A stretch of 64,000 nucleotides of DNA from Azoarcus_F sp048158365 (GCA_048158365.1 JBLLNL010000012.1); one strand, 5' to 3'; shown: positions 22,006-31,280, counted from the stretch's first letter. Notes: a model not told the origin generated them from the letters alone. Translations and numbers: made by a program.

Positions 22006-22955
22006 GCGCAGCTCTGCTCGATCTTGTCGATGAACAGCGCAGCCACCGAGAAGCCGGTCTGCGCGCCGATCTCGACGAAGCAGGTCGGGCTGGTGACGTT
22101 GATTTCGGTCAGATGTCCGCCGATCACGTCGAGTCCCACCACCATCAGGCCGCGCGCCCACAGCGTCGGTGCGACATGCGCGGCGATCTCGCGTTCGCGC
22201 CCGGTCAGCAGCATCGCGACGCCGCGTCCGCCCGCGGCGAGGTTGCCGCGCGTCTCGCCGGCCTTGGGGATGCGCGCGAGCGAATAGGGCACGACTTCAC
22301 CGCCGATGATCAGCACCCGCTTGTCGCCCTCGGCGATGTCGGCGAGATAGCGCTGCGCCATGATCGTGCGCGCGCCCTCGTGCGTCAGGGTTTCGAGGAT
22401 CACGTTGCGGTTCGGATCGTCTGCACGGACGCGGAAGATCTGGCTGCCGCCCATGCCGTCCAGCGGTTTCAGCACCACATCGCCGAGCGCGTCGATGAAG
22501 CGCTGGACCTCCGCCGGGTCGCGCGCGACAAGCGTGGTCGGCATGAACTGCGGAAACTCGGTGATCGCGAGCTTTTCGGAATGGTCACGGATCGCGCGCG
22601 GATCGTTGAACACGCGCGCGCCATCCGCAGCGGCCCGCTCGAGCAGCCAGGTGGCCGTGATGTACTCAAAATCGAAGGGCGGATCCTGGCGCATGATCAC
22701 GGCGTCGAACGCGGTCAGAGGCTGGTATGCCGGCGTGCCCGGCTCTGACCACGCCGCGTCGTCCGCACCGATGCGCAGCGGCACGGCCCGGGCGCCGACC
22801 ACGCCGTCGTTCCAGGACAGGGTTTCGCGCTGGATCGCATGGACGAGATGACCGCGTCGCGCCGCCTCGCGCATCATCGCGATGCTGGAGTCCTTGTAGG
22901 CCTTGAGGCCGGCGAGCGGGTCGAGAATGAACGCGAGCTCGAGTCGTGTGGTCAT
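22002..22955 (-). CDS. gshB: Glutathione synthetase
   Basis: ATP-grasp enzyme joining gamma-glutamylcysteine and glycine. 317 residues: LAFILDPLAGLKAYKDSSIAMM at the start, the VIMRQDPPFDFEYI block, ATP-grasp motifs DVVLKPLDGMGGSQIFRV and ADIAEGDKRVLIIGGE, and the C-terminal EINVTSPTCFVEI metal/ATP site. ATG 22955 is seven bases after AGGGG and fits family starts. ATG 22961, which overlaps the upstream stop as ATGA, is the alternative. It lies between an N6-adenine methyltransferase gene and apbE with overlaps on both sides, so all three are probably read from one message. Confidence 0.94.
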   Translation of the reverse strand: MTTRLELAFILDPLAGLKAYKDSSIAMMREAARRGHLVHAIQRETLSWNDGVVGARAVPLRIGADDAAWSEPGTPAYQPLTAFDAVIMRQDPPFDFEYITATWLLERAAADGARVFNDPRAIRDHSEKLAITEFPQFMPTTLVARDPAEVQRFIDALGDVVLKPLDGMGGSQIFRVRADDPNRNVILETLTHEGARTIMAQRYLADIAEGDKRVLIIGGEVVPYSLARIPKAGETRGNLAAGGRGVAMLLTGREREIAAHVAPTLWARGLMVVGLDVIGGHLTEINVTSPTCFVEIGAQTGFSVAALFIDKIEQSCA

Positions 22956-22957
22956 CG

Positions 22958-24286
22958 TCATGCCCCTGTCTTCGTTGAGTACTGCACCACCGGATCTGCC
23001 GCGCCGGAGACGGGCGGAAGGAATGCCCGGAACGCCACGGGCAGCGGCGAGTTCTCCAGGCTGCGCTGCGTGAACAGGTGGCGGCCGTCGCACACGAAGC
23101 CCAGGTCGGCCCAGTCCACGGCGTTCAGCGCATCGCGCAGTCGCGTCGGATCGACCGCCGGATCATGCGGAAACACGGCCAGCACCGCACCATCGTAATG
23201 CGTGCAGGGGTGTACGAAGAACGGTTCGGTCGCCCGGGTCTTGCCATTCACATAGACCCGCGGCCTGTCCGACTGGTAGTAACCCCGGCCCCACTGCCAC
23301 CAGTTGCTGTCGTCGAAGCGACGGATGCGTCGCGCGATCAGGCGCGCCCGATAAGCGATCAGCGCTTGCGGCGGCGCCTCGCCGGGTTCGCACCAGATCA
23401 TGCGCCGTGTCCGGCCGGTCTTCACCGTCGACGAGCAGACGAAATCACGATTGCCCTGCACATCGTCCGCATAGATCTCGTCGGCCCCCGATACCGCGCC
23501 GACCTTGACGAAGGCGATGTCGGACAGGCGCAGCGGGTAATCCCCGCGCGCGAACATCAGATGTCCGGCGAACTCGACCAGATACCGCGTCTCCCATTGC
23601 GGGTCGGCCAGGGATTCGCGCAGATTGCGCGACACCCCGACCTCGGCGTGGCGGACGCTGCGATCCCGGCAGTCCTTCTCGAAGCGCCAGATCAGGCAGT
23701 TCGGAACCGCGTCGTCGAACACCCGGGCGTCGCCGAGTTCGATCGCGTCGGTGATCGAACCCTGTTCGTACAGCAGCCGATTGAGCCTGACCGCCGACGT
23801 CGCCTTCATGAAGTCACGCGGCGTGATGAAGATCAGTTCGCCCCCTGGGGCGAGGTGGCGCAGACACTTCTCGATGAAGAACAGATACAGATTGGAGCGA
23901 CCGTCGAACAGGTTTGAACGCAGCCGCTTGCGCGTGTCCGCCGGAATATCCTGAAAGCGCACATAGGGCGGATTGCCGATGATGGTGTCGAAGCGCTCGC
24001 GCTCCGGATAGGCGAAGAAATCGATGTTGCGCGCGCCGGGAGGACAGTGGGTCGGATCGATCTCGACGCCGACTGCACCGGGCAGCGCGCGCAGGAATGC
24101 CCCGTCGCCACAGGCAGGTTCGAGCACGCGGCCGCCATTGCGCCGGAGTGCCAGCATCGCCTGCACGACCGGCTCCGGCGTGAAGATCTGCCCGAAAGCC
24201 GCGACGTCGAACAGCCGAAAGGGAATCTGCGCAGGGTTATGGGTCACCAGATCCATGGCGTTGAGCAAGCGGAGGAAAGCCGGCAT
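22958..24286 (-). CDS. Orphan N6-adenine DNA methyltransferase (TaqI/Eco57I-like)
   Basis: 442 residues. SAM motif I is RVLEPACGDGAFLRAL near residues 53-67. The catalytic motif IV is NPPY at residues 105-108 within FDTIIGNPPYVRFQDIP, the mark of gamma-class N6-adenine methylases. The region FTPEPVVQAMLAL just before motif I is typical of M.TaqI-type enzymes. The C-terminal half (WWQWGRGYYQSDRPRVYVN and following) looks like a target-recognition/TaqI C-terminal domain. No restriction endonuclease gene is near, so it is probably a solitary regulatory or protective methylase. The start may be ATG 24286 or ATG 24256 (MDLVTHNPAQ). It overlaps the gshB start region. Confidence 0.85.
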   Translation of the reverse strand: MPAFLRLLNAMDLVTHNPAQIPFRLFDVAAFGQIFTPEPVVQAMLALRRNGGRVLEPACGDGAFLRALPGAVGVEIDPTHCPPGARNIDFFAYPERERFDTIIGNPPYVRFQDIPADTRKRLRSNLFDGRSNLYLFFIEKCLRHLAPGGELIFITPRDFMKATSAVRLNRLLYEQGSITDAIELGDARVFDDAVPNCLIWRFEKDCRDRSVRHAEVGVSRNLRESLADPQWETRYLVEFAGHLMFARGDYPLRLSDIAFVKVGAVSGADEIYADDVQGNRDFVCSSTVKTGRTRRMIWCEPGEAPPQALIAYRARLIARRIRRFDDSNWWQWGRGYYQSDRPRVYVNGKTRATEPFFVHPCTHYDGAVLAVFPHDPAVDPTRLRDALNAVDWADLGFVCDGRHLFTQRSLENSPLPVAFRAFLPPVSGAADPVVQYSTKTGA

Positions 24287-24423
24287 TCTAGCGCGTGCCG
24301 TCGGACGGCGGATGAAACTGCGCGCTGGCGATGCGCCGGCGTCCGCCCGGGCCGGAAGGAATTGGTGATGACGGACCGGAGTGCGTCATGCAGCCCGGCT
24401 CCGGCTGCACCGTCTCAAACCCT

Positions 24424-25647
24424 TCACGGGTCGATCGATGGATCATTGGCCGCAACCTGGATGATACCGCCCTGCGCCAGGGCATCGATCTCGTCGTCCG
24501 CGTATCCGCTTTCATGCAGCACGTTGCGGGTATCCGCGCCGATCGCCGGACCGAGCGACACGACCCCGCCCGGGGTCGCCGACAGCTTGGGCACGATACC
24601 CGGCATCTTGAGTTCGGCGCCATCGGCGAGTCGTGCCGACAGGATCATGTCGCGCGCACGATACTGCGCGTCCTCGGCGATGTCCGCGATACTGTAGATC
24701 TTGCCGTGCGGCACATCCGCGGCCCGGAGCACCGACATCACGTCGGTCGCGTCGCGCGCGGCGCACCATTCGCCGATCACACCGTCGATCACATCGGCCG
24801 CAGGCGCACGCCCGGCGTTGGTCGCGTAGCGTGGATCCTCGCCCACGTCGCGCCGCCCGATCGCGTCCATCAGACGCCTGAAGATGCCGTCGCCGTTGGC
24901 CGCGATGATCATGTTCACGCCGTCGCGCGACACATAGGTGTTGGACGGAACGATGCCAGTCAGGTTGCTGCCGGTGCGTTCGCGCACCTCGCCGAACATC
25001 GCGTATTCGGGCAATGCACATTCCATCATGTTGAACACCGATTCGTACAGCGCGACATCGACCACCTGCCCCTTGCCGCCGTTCGCCTCGCGGTGACGCA
25101 AGGCCATCATCGCACCGATCACCGCATGCAGGCCGGCGACCGAGTCGCCTATCGACAGGTTGAGCCGTACCGGCGGCCGGTCCGGATACCCGGTCACATA
25201 GCGCAGCCCGCCCATGGACTCGCCGATCGCGCCGAACCCCGGCTGGTCACGCATCGGTCCGGTCTGCCCGAAACCGGACACGCGCACCATGATCAGGCCG
25301 GGGTTGTGTTCGGACAGAGCCTCGTAACCCAGGCCCCACTTCTCCATCGTGCCGGGCCTGAAGTTCTCGACCACGATATCGGCCTCGTCCGCGAGACGAC
25401 GCACGATCTGCTGCCCTTCGGGCTGCCGCAGGTCGATCGCGACCGAACGCTTGTTGCGCGCCTGCACATACCACCACAGCGACGTGCCGTGATGCAGCTT
25501 GCGCCAGGCGCGCAGCGGATCGCCACTGCCCGGTGGCTCGATCTTGATGACTTCGGCACCAAACTCGCCCAACAGCCGCGCGGCAAAGGGCCCCGCGATC
25601 AGTTGACCGAGTTCGAGCACCCGGATCCCGTGCAGAGGCGGCTTCAT
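24424..25647 (-). CDS. CaiB/BaiF-family CoA-transferase (family III)
   Basis: 407 residues, the usual size. Starts IRVLELGQLIAGPFAARLLGEFGAEVIKIEPPGSGDPLR, a hallmark of family III CoA-transferases (formyl-CoA transferase, carnitine and bile-acid enzymes). Further motifs: NKRSVAIDLRQPEGQQIVRRL, FGQTGPMRDQPGFG, and GLHAVIGAMMAL. The catalytic aspartate is expected in the LSIGDSVAGLHA stretch. The acid substrate cannot be told; mesaconate, itaconate, succinyl or other CoA transfers are known in this family. AAGGAGA precedes ATG 25647. It lies 137 bp upstream of the methylase gene and 34 bp downstream of the motB-like stop. Confidence 0.9.
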   Translation of the reverse strand: MKPPLHGIRVLELGQLIAGPFAARLLGEFGAEVIKIEPPGSGDPLRAWRKLHHGTSLWWYVQARNKRSVAIDLRQPEGQQIVRRLADEADIVVENFRPGTMEKWGLGYEALSEHNPGLIMVRVSGFGQTGPMRDQPGFGAIGESMGGLRYVTGYPDRPPVRLNLSIGDSVAGLHAVIGAMMALRHREANGGKGQVVDVALYESVFNMMECALPEYAMFGEVRERTGSNLTGIVPSNTYVSRDGVNMIIAANGDGIFRRLMDAIGRRDVGEDPRYATNAGRAPAADVIDGVIGEWCAARDATDVMSVLRAADVPHGKIYSIADIAEDAQYRARDMILSARLADGAELKMPGIVPKLSATPGGVVSLGPAIGADTRNVLHESGYADDEIDALAQGGIIQVAANDPSIDP

Positions 25648-25681
25648 CTGGTGTCTCCTTGAATTGAATCGGCTCGGACGC

Positions 25682-26401
25682 TCAATTCGCGGCGCCGGTC
25701 TCCATGATCAGTTCGACCCGCCGGTTGGTCGCACGGCCTTCGGCGCTGTCGTTCGGCGATAGCGGCCGGGTGTCGGCATAGCCGGTCGCGCGCAGGCGAT
25801 ACGAGGCCACACCATTGCCCTCCAGGTAGCGGACCACGCTGGTCGCGCGCCCGGTGGACAACTCCCAGTTGGACGGGAAGCGCTCGGTCTGGATCGGCAC
25901 GTCGTCGGTATGGCCCTCGACCGCAATCCGGTGGTCGGTCGCGTTCAACACCCCGCTCAGGCGGTCCAGCACGGCGAGGCCCTGCGGGCTCAGTTGCGCC
26001 TGGCCGGACGGAAACAGGATTTCGTTGCTGATGCGGAAGCTGATCGTGCCTTCGGTGACCAGCACTTCGATGTCGTCGCCGAGCATGTCCAGAGGCAGAC
26101 CCGCGAGCGGATCTTCCTTGACGACGCGCTCCGCGACCACTTCCTCGGGCTCGGGCGCAGGCGCCGGCAATGCGTCCAGGATGCCGGGCATGCCCTGCAA
26201 CACGCTGTGGGTCGCCGGATGCGGCTCGGGCAGCGGGTCGGGCAGCCACACGCCGATGTCCCGGTCGGAAAACGCGAGCAACACGATCAACATGACCAGC
26301 AGCAGCGTCATCACGTCCAGATAGACCAGCAGCCAGCTTTCCTGCTCCTGATCGGCGGGCGGCTCGACATGCCAGGTAGCGTAGCGCCCGACGCGGCTCA
26401 C
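25682..26401 (-). CDS. motB: MotB-like stator protein with OmpA peptidoglycan-binding domain
   Basis: About 239 residues with one membrane helix (WLLVYLDVMTLLLVMLIVLLAF). The helix keeps the ion-conducting aspartate (near residue 29 in YLDVMT) of MotB/PomB. A Pro/Glu-rich linker follows, then an OmpA-like domain (EILFPSGQAQLSPQGLAVLDRL, VEGHTDDVPIQTERFPSNWELSTGRA, RRVELI) that anchors to peptidoglycan. GTG 26401 follows GGAGAGG at about nine bases. GTG 26428, overlapping the motA stop, is also possible. With the upstream motA it forms a stator unit. No flagellar genes lie nearby, so the partner rotor is encoded elsewhere or the pair powers another process. Confidence 0.88.
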   Translation of the reverse strand: MSRVGRYATWHVEPPADQEQESWLLVYLDVMTLLLVMLIVLLAFSDRDIGVWLPDPLPEPHPATHSVLQGMPGILDALPAPAPEPEEVVAERVVKEDPLAGLPLDMLGDDIEVLVTEGTISFRISNEILFPSGQAQLSPQGLAVLDRLSGVLNATDHRIAVEGHTDDVPIQTERFPSNWELSTGRATSVVRYLEGNGVASYRLRATGYADTRPLSPNDSAEGRATNRRVELIMETGAAN

Positions 26402-26420
26402 GCGCGCCCTCTCCAGGGGC

Positions 26421-27260
26421 TCAGCCACGGCGCCCCGCTGCACCCGGCGCCGCAGCGGCACGTCCACCCGGCTTCTTCCGGGCCTTGCCGGCGTCGTCGA
26501 TCTCGTCTTCGTAATGCGCCATGAAGGACTTGAGCGTCTCGCGCATCAGCGCCGGACTCTGTTTCTGGCACATCATCGAGATTCCCTGCAGCACCATGTT
26601 CATCAGCACCACACGCTGCTCGGTGCGTCGTTCGAGCTTGACCGCGACCGGCTTGAGCAGCAGATTCGCGAGCAGGATGCCGTAGAAGGTCGTCATCAGA
26701 GCGACCGCCATGTGGCGACCGATGACCTCGAGGTCGCCTCCCTCCAGGATGTACATCAGGTTGATCAGCCCGACCAGTGTGCCGATCATGCCGAACGCCG
26801 GTGCGAAGCTCGCCATCACGCGAAACAGCTGCGCCTCCGCATGTTCGCGCGCGCGCAGCCTCGAGATGCGCCACTGCAGCAGGTCGAGGATGTCTTCCTC
26901 GGGGGTCAGATCGATGACCAGTTGCACACCGGTACGCAGGAAAGGATTGGTCACCCGTTTCAGCGCCTGCTCGACCGCGCGCACGTCGCCCTGCATCCAC
27001 AGACGGGAGATCTGAATCAGCTCTTCCATGTCGCGCTGGGTATACAGGCGCTCGTTGCGCAACACCGTCTTGATCAGCCCGAAGATCCGCAGGACCTCGC
27101 TCAGCGGATAGCTGATGAAGGTCGCCGCGAGGGTGCCACCGACCACGATCGCAAGGCCGGGCAGATTGACGAAGGCCGACGGCTCCTCGGCGGCGAACAC
27201 GAGCACGATCGCCAGCATGGCGATGCCGGCGGCCATGCCGATCAGGGTGGAGGGATTCAT
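26421..27260 (-). CDS. motA: MotA-like stator protein
   Basis: 279-residue inner-membrane protein of the MotA/PomA family that forms the ion channel of a stator with MotB. It begins MNPSTLIGMAAGIAMLAIVLVF, has four predicted helices, a cytoplasmic loop with acidic and basic residues (TQRDMEELIQISRLW ... RLRAREHAEAQLFRVMASFAP), and the conserved proline helix PAFGMIGTLVGLINLMYIL. The Ala/Gly/Lys-rich tail after residue 260 is unusual. Length and sequence resemble sodium-type PomA more than E. coli MotA, but the ion cannot be decided by eye. It is divergent from egtB with 69 bp between them. Confidence 0.88.
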   Translation of the reverse strand: MNPSTLIGMAAGIAMLAIVLVFAAEEPSAFVNLPGLAIVVGGTLAATFISYPLSEVLRIFGLIKTVLRNERLYTQRDMEELIQISRLWMQGDVRAVEQALKRVTNPFLRTGVQLVIDLTPEEDILDLLQWRISRLRAREHAEAQLFRVMASFAPAFGMIGTLVGLINLMYILEGGDLEVIGRHMAVALMTTFYGILLANLLLKPVAVKLERRTEQRVVLMNMVLQGISMMCQKQSPALMRETLKSFMAHYEDEIDDAGKARKKPGGRAAAAPGAAGRRG

Positions 27261-27329
27261 CTCACGGGATCCGCAAAAATTTGAATCTGTGCTGCTTTGC
27301 CAACACAATGGTAACCCAGCACAACCCCC

Positions 27330-28703
27330 ATGCACCGAGCCATGAAGCGATTTCAAGCGCAGCAGCATTCTCCGGCGAGCGATCCCGAACTGGCACTGCC
27401 GGCCTGGGCGGACCGGTATCGCAGGATTCGCACCGACTCCGAGAATCTGTGCGTGCCGCTGTGCGTGGAAGACTACGTGATCCAGACGGCCGAAGAGGCC
27501 AGCCCGGCGAAGTGGCATCTCGCCCATGTCAGCTGGTTCTTCGAAACCTTCATCCTGAGCGAGTATCTGCCCGGCTACGCGCCCTACGACAAGCGCTTCC
27601 GGGCGCTGTTCAATTCCTACTATGAACAGGTCGGCGAGTTCCACCCGCGGCAGGCACGCGGCTTCCTGTCGCGCCCGACCGTGCAGGAAGTCTACCGATA
27701 CCGCGCACATGTGGACGAACACATGCTCGCGCTTCTGTCAGACCGGCGCGATCGACCCTGGCACGAGATCGTCGAACGGCTCGAAATCGGTATGAATCAC
27801 GAACAGCAGCACCAGGAACTGCTGCTGACCGACATCAAGCGCAATTTCAGCGTCAACCCGCTGCGGCCGACCTATCGGGTGGATCTGCCCGTCCCGCCCG
27901 CCGGCGCCCGCCCGACGCTCGAATGGCTGGATTGTCCGGGCGGGTTGATCGACAGCGGCCACGACGGATCGGGCTTCTCCTTCGACAACGAGCGGCCGGC
28001 GCACAAGATTTTCCAGCAGCCGTATCGATTCGCGTCGCGCCTGGTCACCAATGGCGAGTACCTGGCTTTCATCGAGGCGGGGGGCTACCGCAATCCGGCC
28101 TTGTGGCTGTCCGACGGCTGGGCGATGGTCAAGCGGGCCGGATGGCGCAGTCCGCTTTACTGGGAGCGCATCGGCGGCGAATGGTGGCAGTTCACGCTGG
28201 CCGGCCTGCGCCGGCTCAACCCGGACGAACCGGTGTGCCATGTCAGCCATTTCGAAGCGGACGCCTATGCGACCTGGGCCGGTCGGAGGCTGCCAACCGA
28301 GGCCGAGTGGGAAGCGGTCGCACGCGGAGTGGTCTATGGAGCGAGCGACGAGGACATCCCGGAAGGCGGCACAGAGCAAGTGAAGCGCACCGCACCGCCG
28401 GGCAATCTGCGCGACGCCGGCTATCTGCAGCCGGTGGTCGCCCAGCCGGGCGCCGGCCCCCTGCAACTCTTCGGCGACGTGTGGGAGCACACCGCGTCCG
28501 CCTATTTGCCCTACCCAGGATTTCGCCGGGCGGAGGGCGCGATCGGCGAGTACAATGGCAAGTTCATGTCGGGCCAGATGGTGCTGCGCGGCGGTTCCTG
28601 CGTGACGCCTGCCGATCACATACGGGCGACCTACCGGAACTTCTTTTATCCGCACGAGCGCTGGCAGTTCCAGGGCATCCGCCTGGCCGAGGACACGGAA
28701 TGA
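27330..28703 (+). CDS. egtB: Hercynylcysteine sulfoxide synthase EgtB
   Basis: Non-haem iron enzyme that couples hercynine (trimethyl-histidine) to a thiol with oxygen in ergothioneine synthesis. 457 residues. N-terminal DinB-like domain with iron ligands in KWHLAHVSWFFE (His63/His66) and MNHEQQHQELLLTDIK (His157/His161). The C-terminal FGE-sulfatase domain runs from about residue 190 (PGGLIDSGHDG, FDNERPAHK, RLPTEAEWE, GDVWEHTAS, VLRGGSCVTP). The stop overlaps the egtD start as ATGA. No EgtA, EgtC or EgtE gene is adjacent, as is usual for proteobacterial two-gene clusters. ATG 27342 is an alternative start. Confidence 0.93.
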   Translation: MHRAMKRFQAQQHSPASDPELALPAWADRYRRIRTDSENLCVPLCVEDYVIQTAEEASPAKWHLAHVSWFFETFILSEYLPGYAPYDKRFRALFNSYYEQVGEFHPRQARGFLSRPTVQEVYRYRAHVDEHMLALLSDRRDRPWHEIVERLEIGMNHEQQHQELLLTDIKRNFSVNPLRPTYRVDLPVPPAGARPTLEWLDCPGGLIDSGHDGSGFSFDNERPAHKIFQQPYRFASRLVTNGEYLAFIEAGGYRNPALWLSDGWAMVKRAGWRSPLYWERIGGEWWQFTLAGLRRLNPDEPVCHVSHFEADAYATWAGRRLPTEAEWEAVARGVVYGASDEDIPEGGTEQVKRTAPPGNLRDAGYLQPVVAQPGAGPLQLFGDVWEHTASAYLPYPGFRRAEGAIGEYNGKFMSGQMVLRGGSCVTPADHIRATYRNFFYPHERWQFQGIRLAEDTE

Positions 28704-29743
28704 ACGCACACACCGATACCCGTCCGCCCAATTGTCAGCTCCACGACCTGAGCCCATCGGTCGAGGATTTCAGGACCGCAGTGGTCGCCGGACTGAGCCG
28801 CCGGCCGCGCAGCCTGTCGCCGAAGTTCTTCTATGACGAACAGGGATCGACACTGTTCGACGCGATCACCCGGCTGCCCGAGTACTATCCGACCCGAACC
28901 GAGATCGGCCTGCTGCGCCAGCACGGCGGCGAGATCGCGGCGTGGCTGGGCCATGGCACGCTGCTGATCGAGTTCGGCAGCGGCAGCGAGGTGAAGATCT
29001 CGACCCTGCTGGACGCGCTCCGTCCGGCCGTGTATATGCCGATCGACATCTCGCGCGAACACCTGTGGCATTCCGCCGTGTCGATTGCGCGCGGCCACCC
29101 TGCGCTGGAGGTCCATGCGCTGTGCGCCGACTACACCCGACCGTTCAGCCTGCCGGAGCGCCTGCCCGGCCTGCCGCGCGCCGGTTTCTACCCGGGTTCG
29201 AGCATCGGCAACTTCGACCCCGGAAGCGCGGTGCAACTACTGGGCGGCATCGCGGAGTTGCTGGGGCCCGGAGGCCGAATGCTGGTCGGCGTCGACCTGA
29301 AGAAGGATGCGGCCCGCCTCCACGCCGCGTACAACGATGCGCAGGGCGTCACCGCGCGCTTCAACCTGAACCTGCTGCGACGCATGCGTGACGAGCTCGG
29401 CGCGCAGCTCGAACCCGACGGCTTCAGTCATCATGCGTTCTACAATGCAGCGCAGGGACGCATCGAGATGCATCTGGTCGCGACCCGAAGCCAGACCATC
29501 GTGATCGGAGACCATCGCTTCGCCTTCGAAGCCGATGAGGGTATCCACACCGAGAACTCTTACAAATACTCGATCGCCGAGTTCCAGGCACTCGCGGCCG
29601 AGGCCGGTTTCGAAAGCGTCCGGACATGGCAGGACGAGCAGGCCTTGTTCAGCCTCCACGGACTGGAGGTGGCCGGGCCATCCGCCGGTCGAGCTCCGGG
29701 AGGCAGTCCTCCCAGCGCACCGGCGCCCCGCTCGCGAGCCTGA
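28700..29743 (+). CDS. egtD: L-histidine N(alpha)-methyltransferase EgtD
   Basis: Trimethylates histidine to hercynine using SAM, the first step of ergothioneine synthesis. 347 residues. Opening LSRRPRSLSPKFFYDEQGSTLFDAITRLPEYYPTRTE is the family signature; the SAM site is LIEFGSGSEVKISTLLDAL. Later blocks: YPGSSIGNFDPG, LVGVDLKKDAARLHAAYND, and ENSYKYSIAEFQALAAEAGF. The ATG overlaps the egtB stop, so both are translated from one message. Beyond the normal family end (about LFSLHGLEV) it has a 24-residue Pro/Ser/Gly-rich tail whose codons lie antisense to the last 95 bases of the convergent kinase gene. Confidence 0.93.
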   Translation: MNAHTDTRPPNCQLHDLSPSVEDFRTAVVAGLSRRPRSLSPKFFYDEQGSTLFDAITRLPEYYPTRTEIGLLRQHGGEIAAWLGHGTLLIEFGSGSEVKISTLLDALRPAVYMPIDISREHLWHSAVSIARGHPALEVHALCADYTRPFSLPERLPGLPRAGFYPGSSIGNFDPGSAVQLLGGIAELLGPGGRMLVGVDLKKDAARLHAAYNDAQGVTARFNLNLLRRMRDELGAQLEPDGFSHHAFYNAAQGRIEMHLVATRSQTIVIGDHRFAFEADEGIHTENSYKYSIAEFQALAAEAGFESVRTWQDEQALFSLHGLEVAGPSAGRAPGGSPPSAPAPRSRA

Positions 29744-31280
29744 GTACGATAGACGCCTCGTCGTCGGTCGGAGGCTCCAATTGCGCACGCTGCACCTCGA
29801 GCACGTCCGGGCCGGCCTCGGACACATCCGTGCCCGACTGCGCCCGCGCCGTCACCCGCTCGCGCAGCAAGCCGATCGGCGCATCGAAGGACAGGATCAC
29901 GAACGGCACCCCCCGCTCGGCCGCCAGCTTGCGGAACGGCGCCCGACGACGCGCCGCGAGAAACGTCGCATCCACCAGCGCCGAACGCTGCGCCCCGATC
30001 ACGATGCCGGCCAGTTCGGCCAGGCGCGCATAGGTCGCGTCCCCCGCCGAAGCGGTGTAGATCCCACCGTCCGGCGGGGACGACGACCGCGCGTCGGCGG
30101 TCAGTCCGAACAGGCGTTTGCGCTCGACATCCGAGCGCAAACGAATCAGGCCGCGCGCCTCGATCAGTCCGAGCGACTGGCTGCTCTTTCCCGACCCGGA
30201 CAGACCGCAGGCGATGAACAGCGCGGTCGGCTCGCGACGGCTGCAGGACTCCGCCAGATGCAGGTAGCGGGCGATCTCGGCGTGACAGGCCGTCCGCGCA
30301 TCGCGGTCGAGTTGCCCGAGGCGGATCGCGGCGACCTTGGCGCGCACCATCGCGCGGTAGGCGACGTAGAAGGACAGCACCTGGAGACCGGCGTAGTCGC
30401 CGGTGTGCTCAAGATACGCGTTCAGAAAGCGATTCGCCAGACCGTTCTCGCCGCGCGCCTGCAGATCCATGACCAGAAAGCCGGCATCCGCGATCACGTC
30501 GATCCAGCGCAGCTGCGGGTTGAACTCGATGCCATCGAACAGGCACGGCCCGGACTCGAGCATCACGATGTTGCCCAGATGCAGGTCGCCATGACATTCG
30601 CGCACGCGACCGTCCGCCAGACGTCGCTCGAACACGTCCGCGAGGCGGACGAACTCGGCCTCGCTCCATGCCTCGATGCGCGACAGCCGCTCGAGCAGGT
30701 CGGGTTCGTCGATCCGCTCGCGAAGCTGCTCGAAGTTCTGCCGCACCGGGAACCGTACGGCCCCGGCATCACCGAAACCTGCGCCCGGGCGCGCCACTGC
30801 GGCCGATGCATGGAATGCGGCAACATGCGAGGCGATGCCATCGACGTCCTCGGCCGTCAAAAGACCGTGCTCGAGCCGACTGCTCAGCAGGGCGGTCTGA
30901 TCGAAGCGCCGCATCCTGACCGCATACTCGAGCACCGGTCCGGCTCCGCCGACGCGAGGCGTCACACCTGGCGCCGCGATCGGCACGACGTCGACATACA
31001 CATCCGGCGCGGTGCGGCGATTCAGGCGCACCTCGTCCTCGCAGGCGACACGCCGGCGCTCGAGCGTGCTGTAGTCGAGGAAACCGAGGTCGAGCGGTTT
31101 CTTCAGCTTGTACGCAAAATCGCCGGCCAGCAGGATCCACGACACGTGGGTCTCGATGCACTCGATCGACTCCACGCGGTGCGGATAAGTGACCGGGTCG
31201 AGCAGATCCCGGATCAGCGCATTCTCTGTGTGATTCAAGTTCGGGCCCCGTTTTCGCTCGGGCACGGCCGAAGCAGCCAT
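29649..31280 (-). CDS. Fused aminoglycoside-phosphotransferase-like / P-loop kinase protein
   Basis: About 530-543 residues with two parts. The N-terminal kinase-like domain (to about residue 340) has ETHVSWILLAGDFAYKLKKPLDLGFLDYSTLERR and a catalytic-loop-like CHGDLHLGNIVMLESG with LFDGIEFNPQLRWIDV, as in APH/choline kinases. The C-terminal domain has a Walker A GLSGSGKSS and resembles predicted zeta-toxin/AAA_33 kinases (VDATFLAARRRAPFRKLAAERGVPFVIL). Such fusions are common in Proteobacteria but their substrate is unknown. The start is uncertain: ATG 31280 without a clear ribosome site, or TTG 31238 after GGGG, which fits family lengths better. Its 3' end overlaps egtD on the opposite strand. 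Confidence 0.82.
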   Translation of the reverse strand: MAASAVPERKRGPNLNHTENALIRDLLDPVTYPHRVESIECIETHVSWILLAGDFAYKLKKPLDLGFLDYSTLERRRVACEDEVRLNRRTAPDVYVDVVPIAAPGVTPRVGGAGPVLEYAVRMRRFDQTALLSSRLEHGLLTAEDVDGIASHVAAFHASAAVARPGAGFGDAGAVRFPVRQNFEQLRERIDEPDLLERLSRIEAWSEAEFVRLADVFERRLADGRVRECHGDLHLGNIVMLESGPCLFDGIEFNPQLRWIDVIADAGFLVMDLQARGENGLANRFLNAYLEHTGDYAGLQVLSFYVAYRAMVRAKVAAIRLGQLDRDARTACHAEIARYLHLAESCSRREPTALFIACGLSGSGKSSQSLGLIEARGLIRLRSDVERKRLFGLTADARSSSPPDGGIYTASAGDATYARLAELAGIVIGAQRSALVDATFLAARRRAPFRKLAAERGVPFVILSFDAPIGLLRERVTARAQSGTDVSEAGPDVLEVQRAQLEPPTDDEASIVLRLASGAPVRWEDCLPELDRRMARPPPVRGG

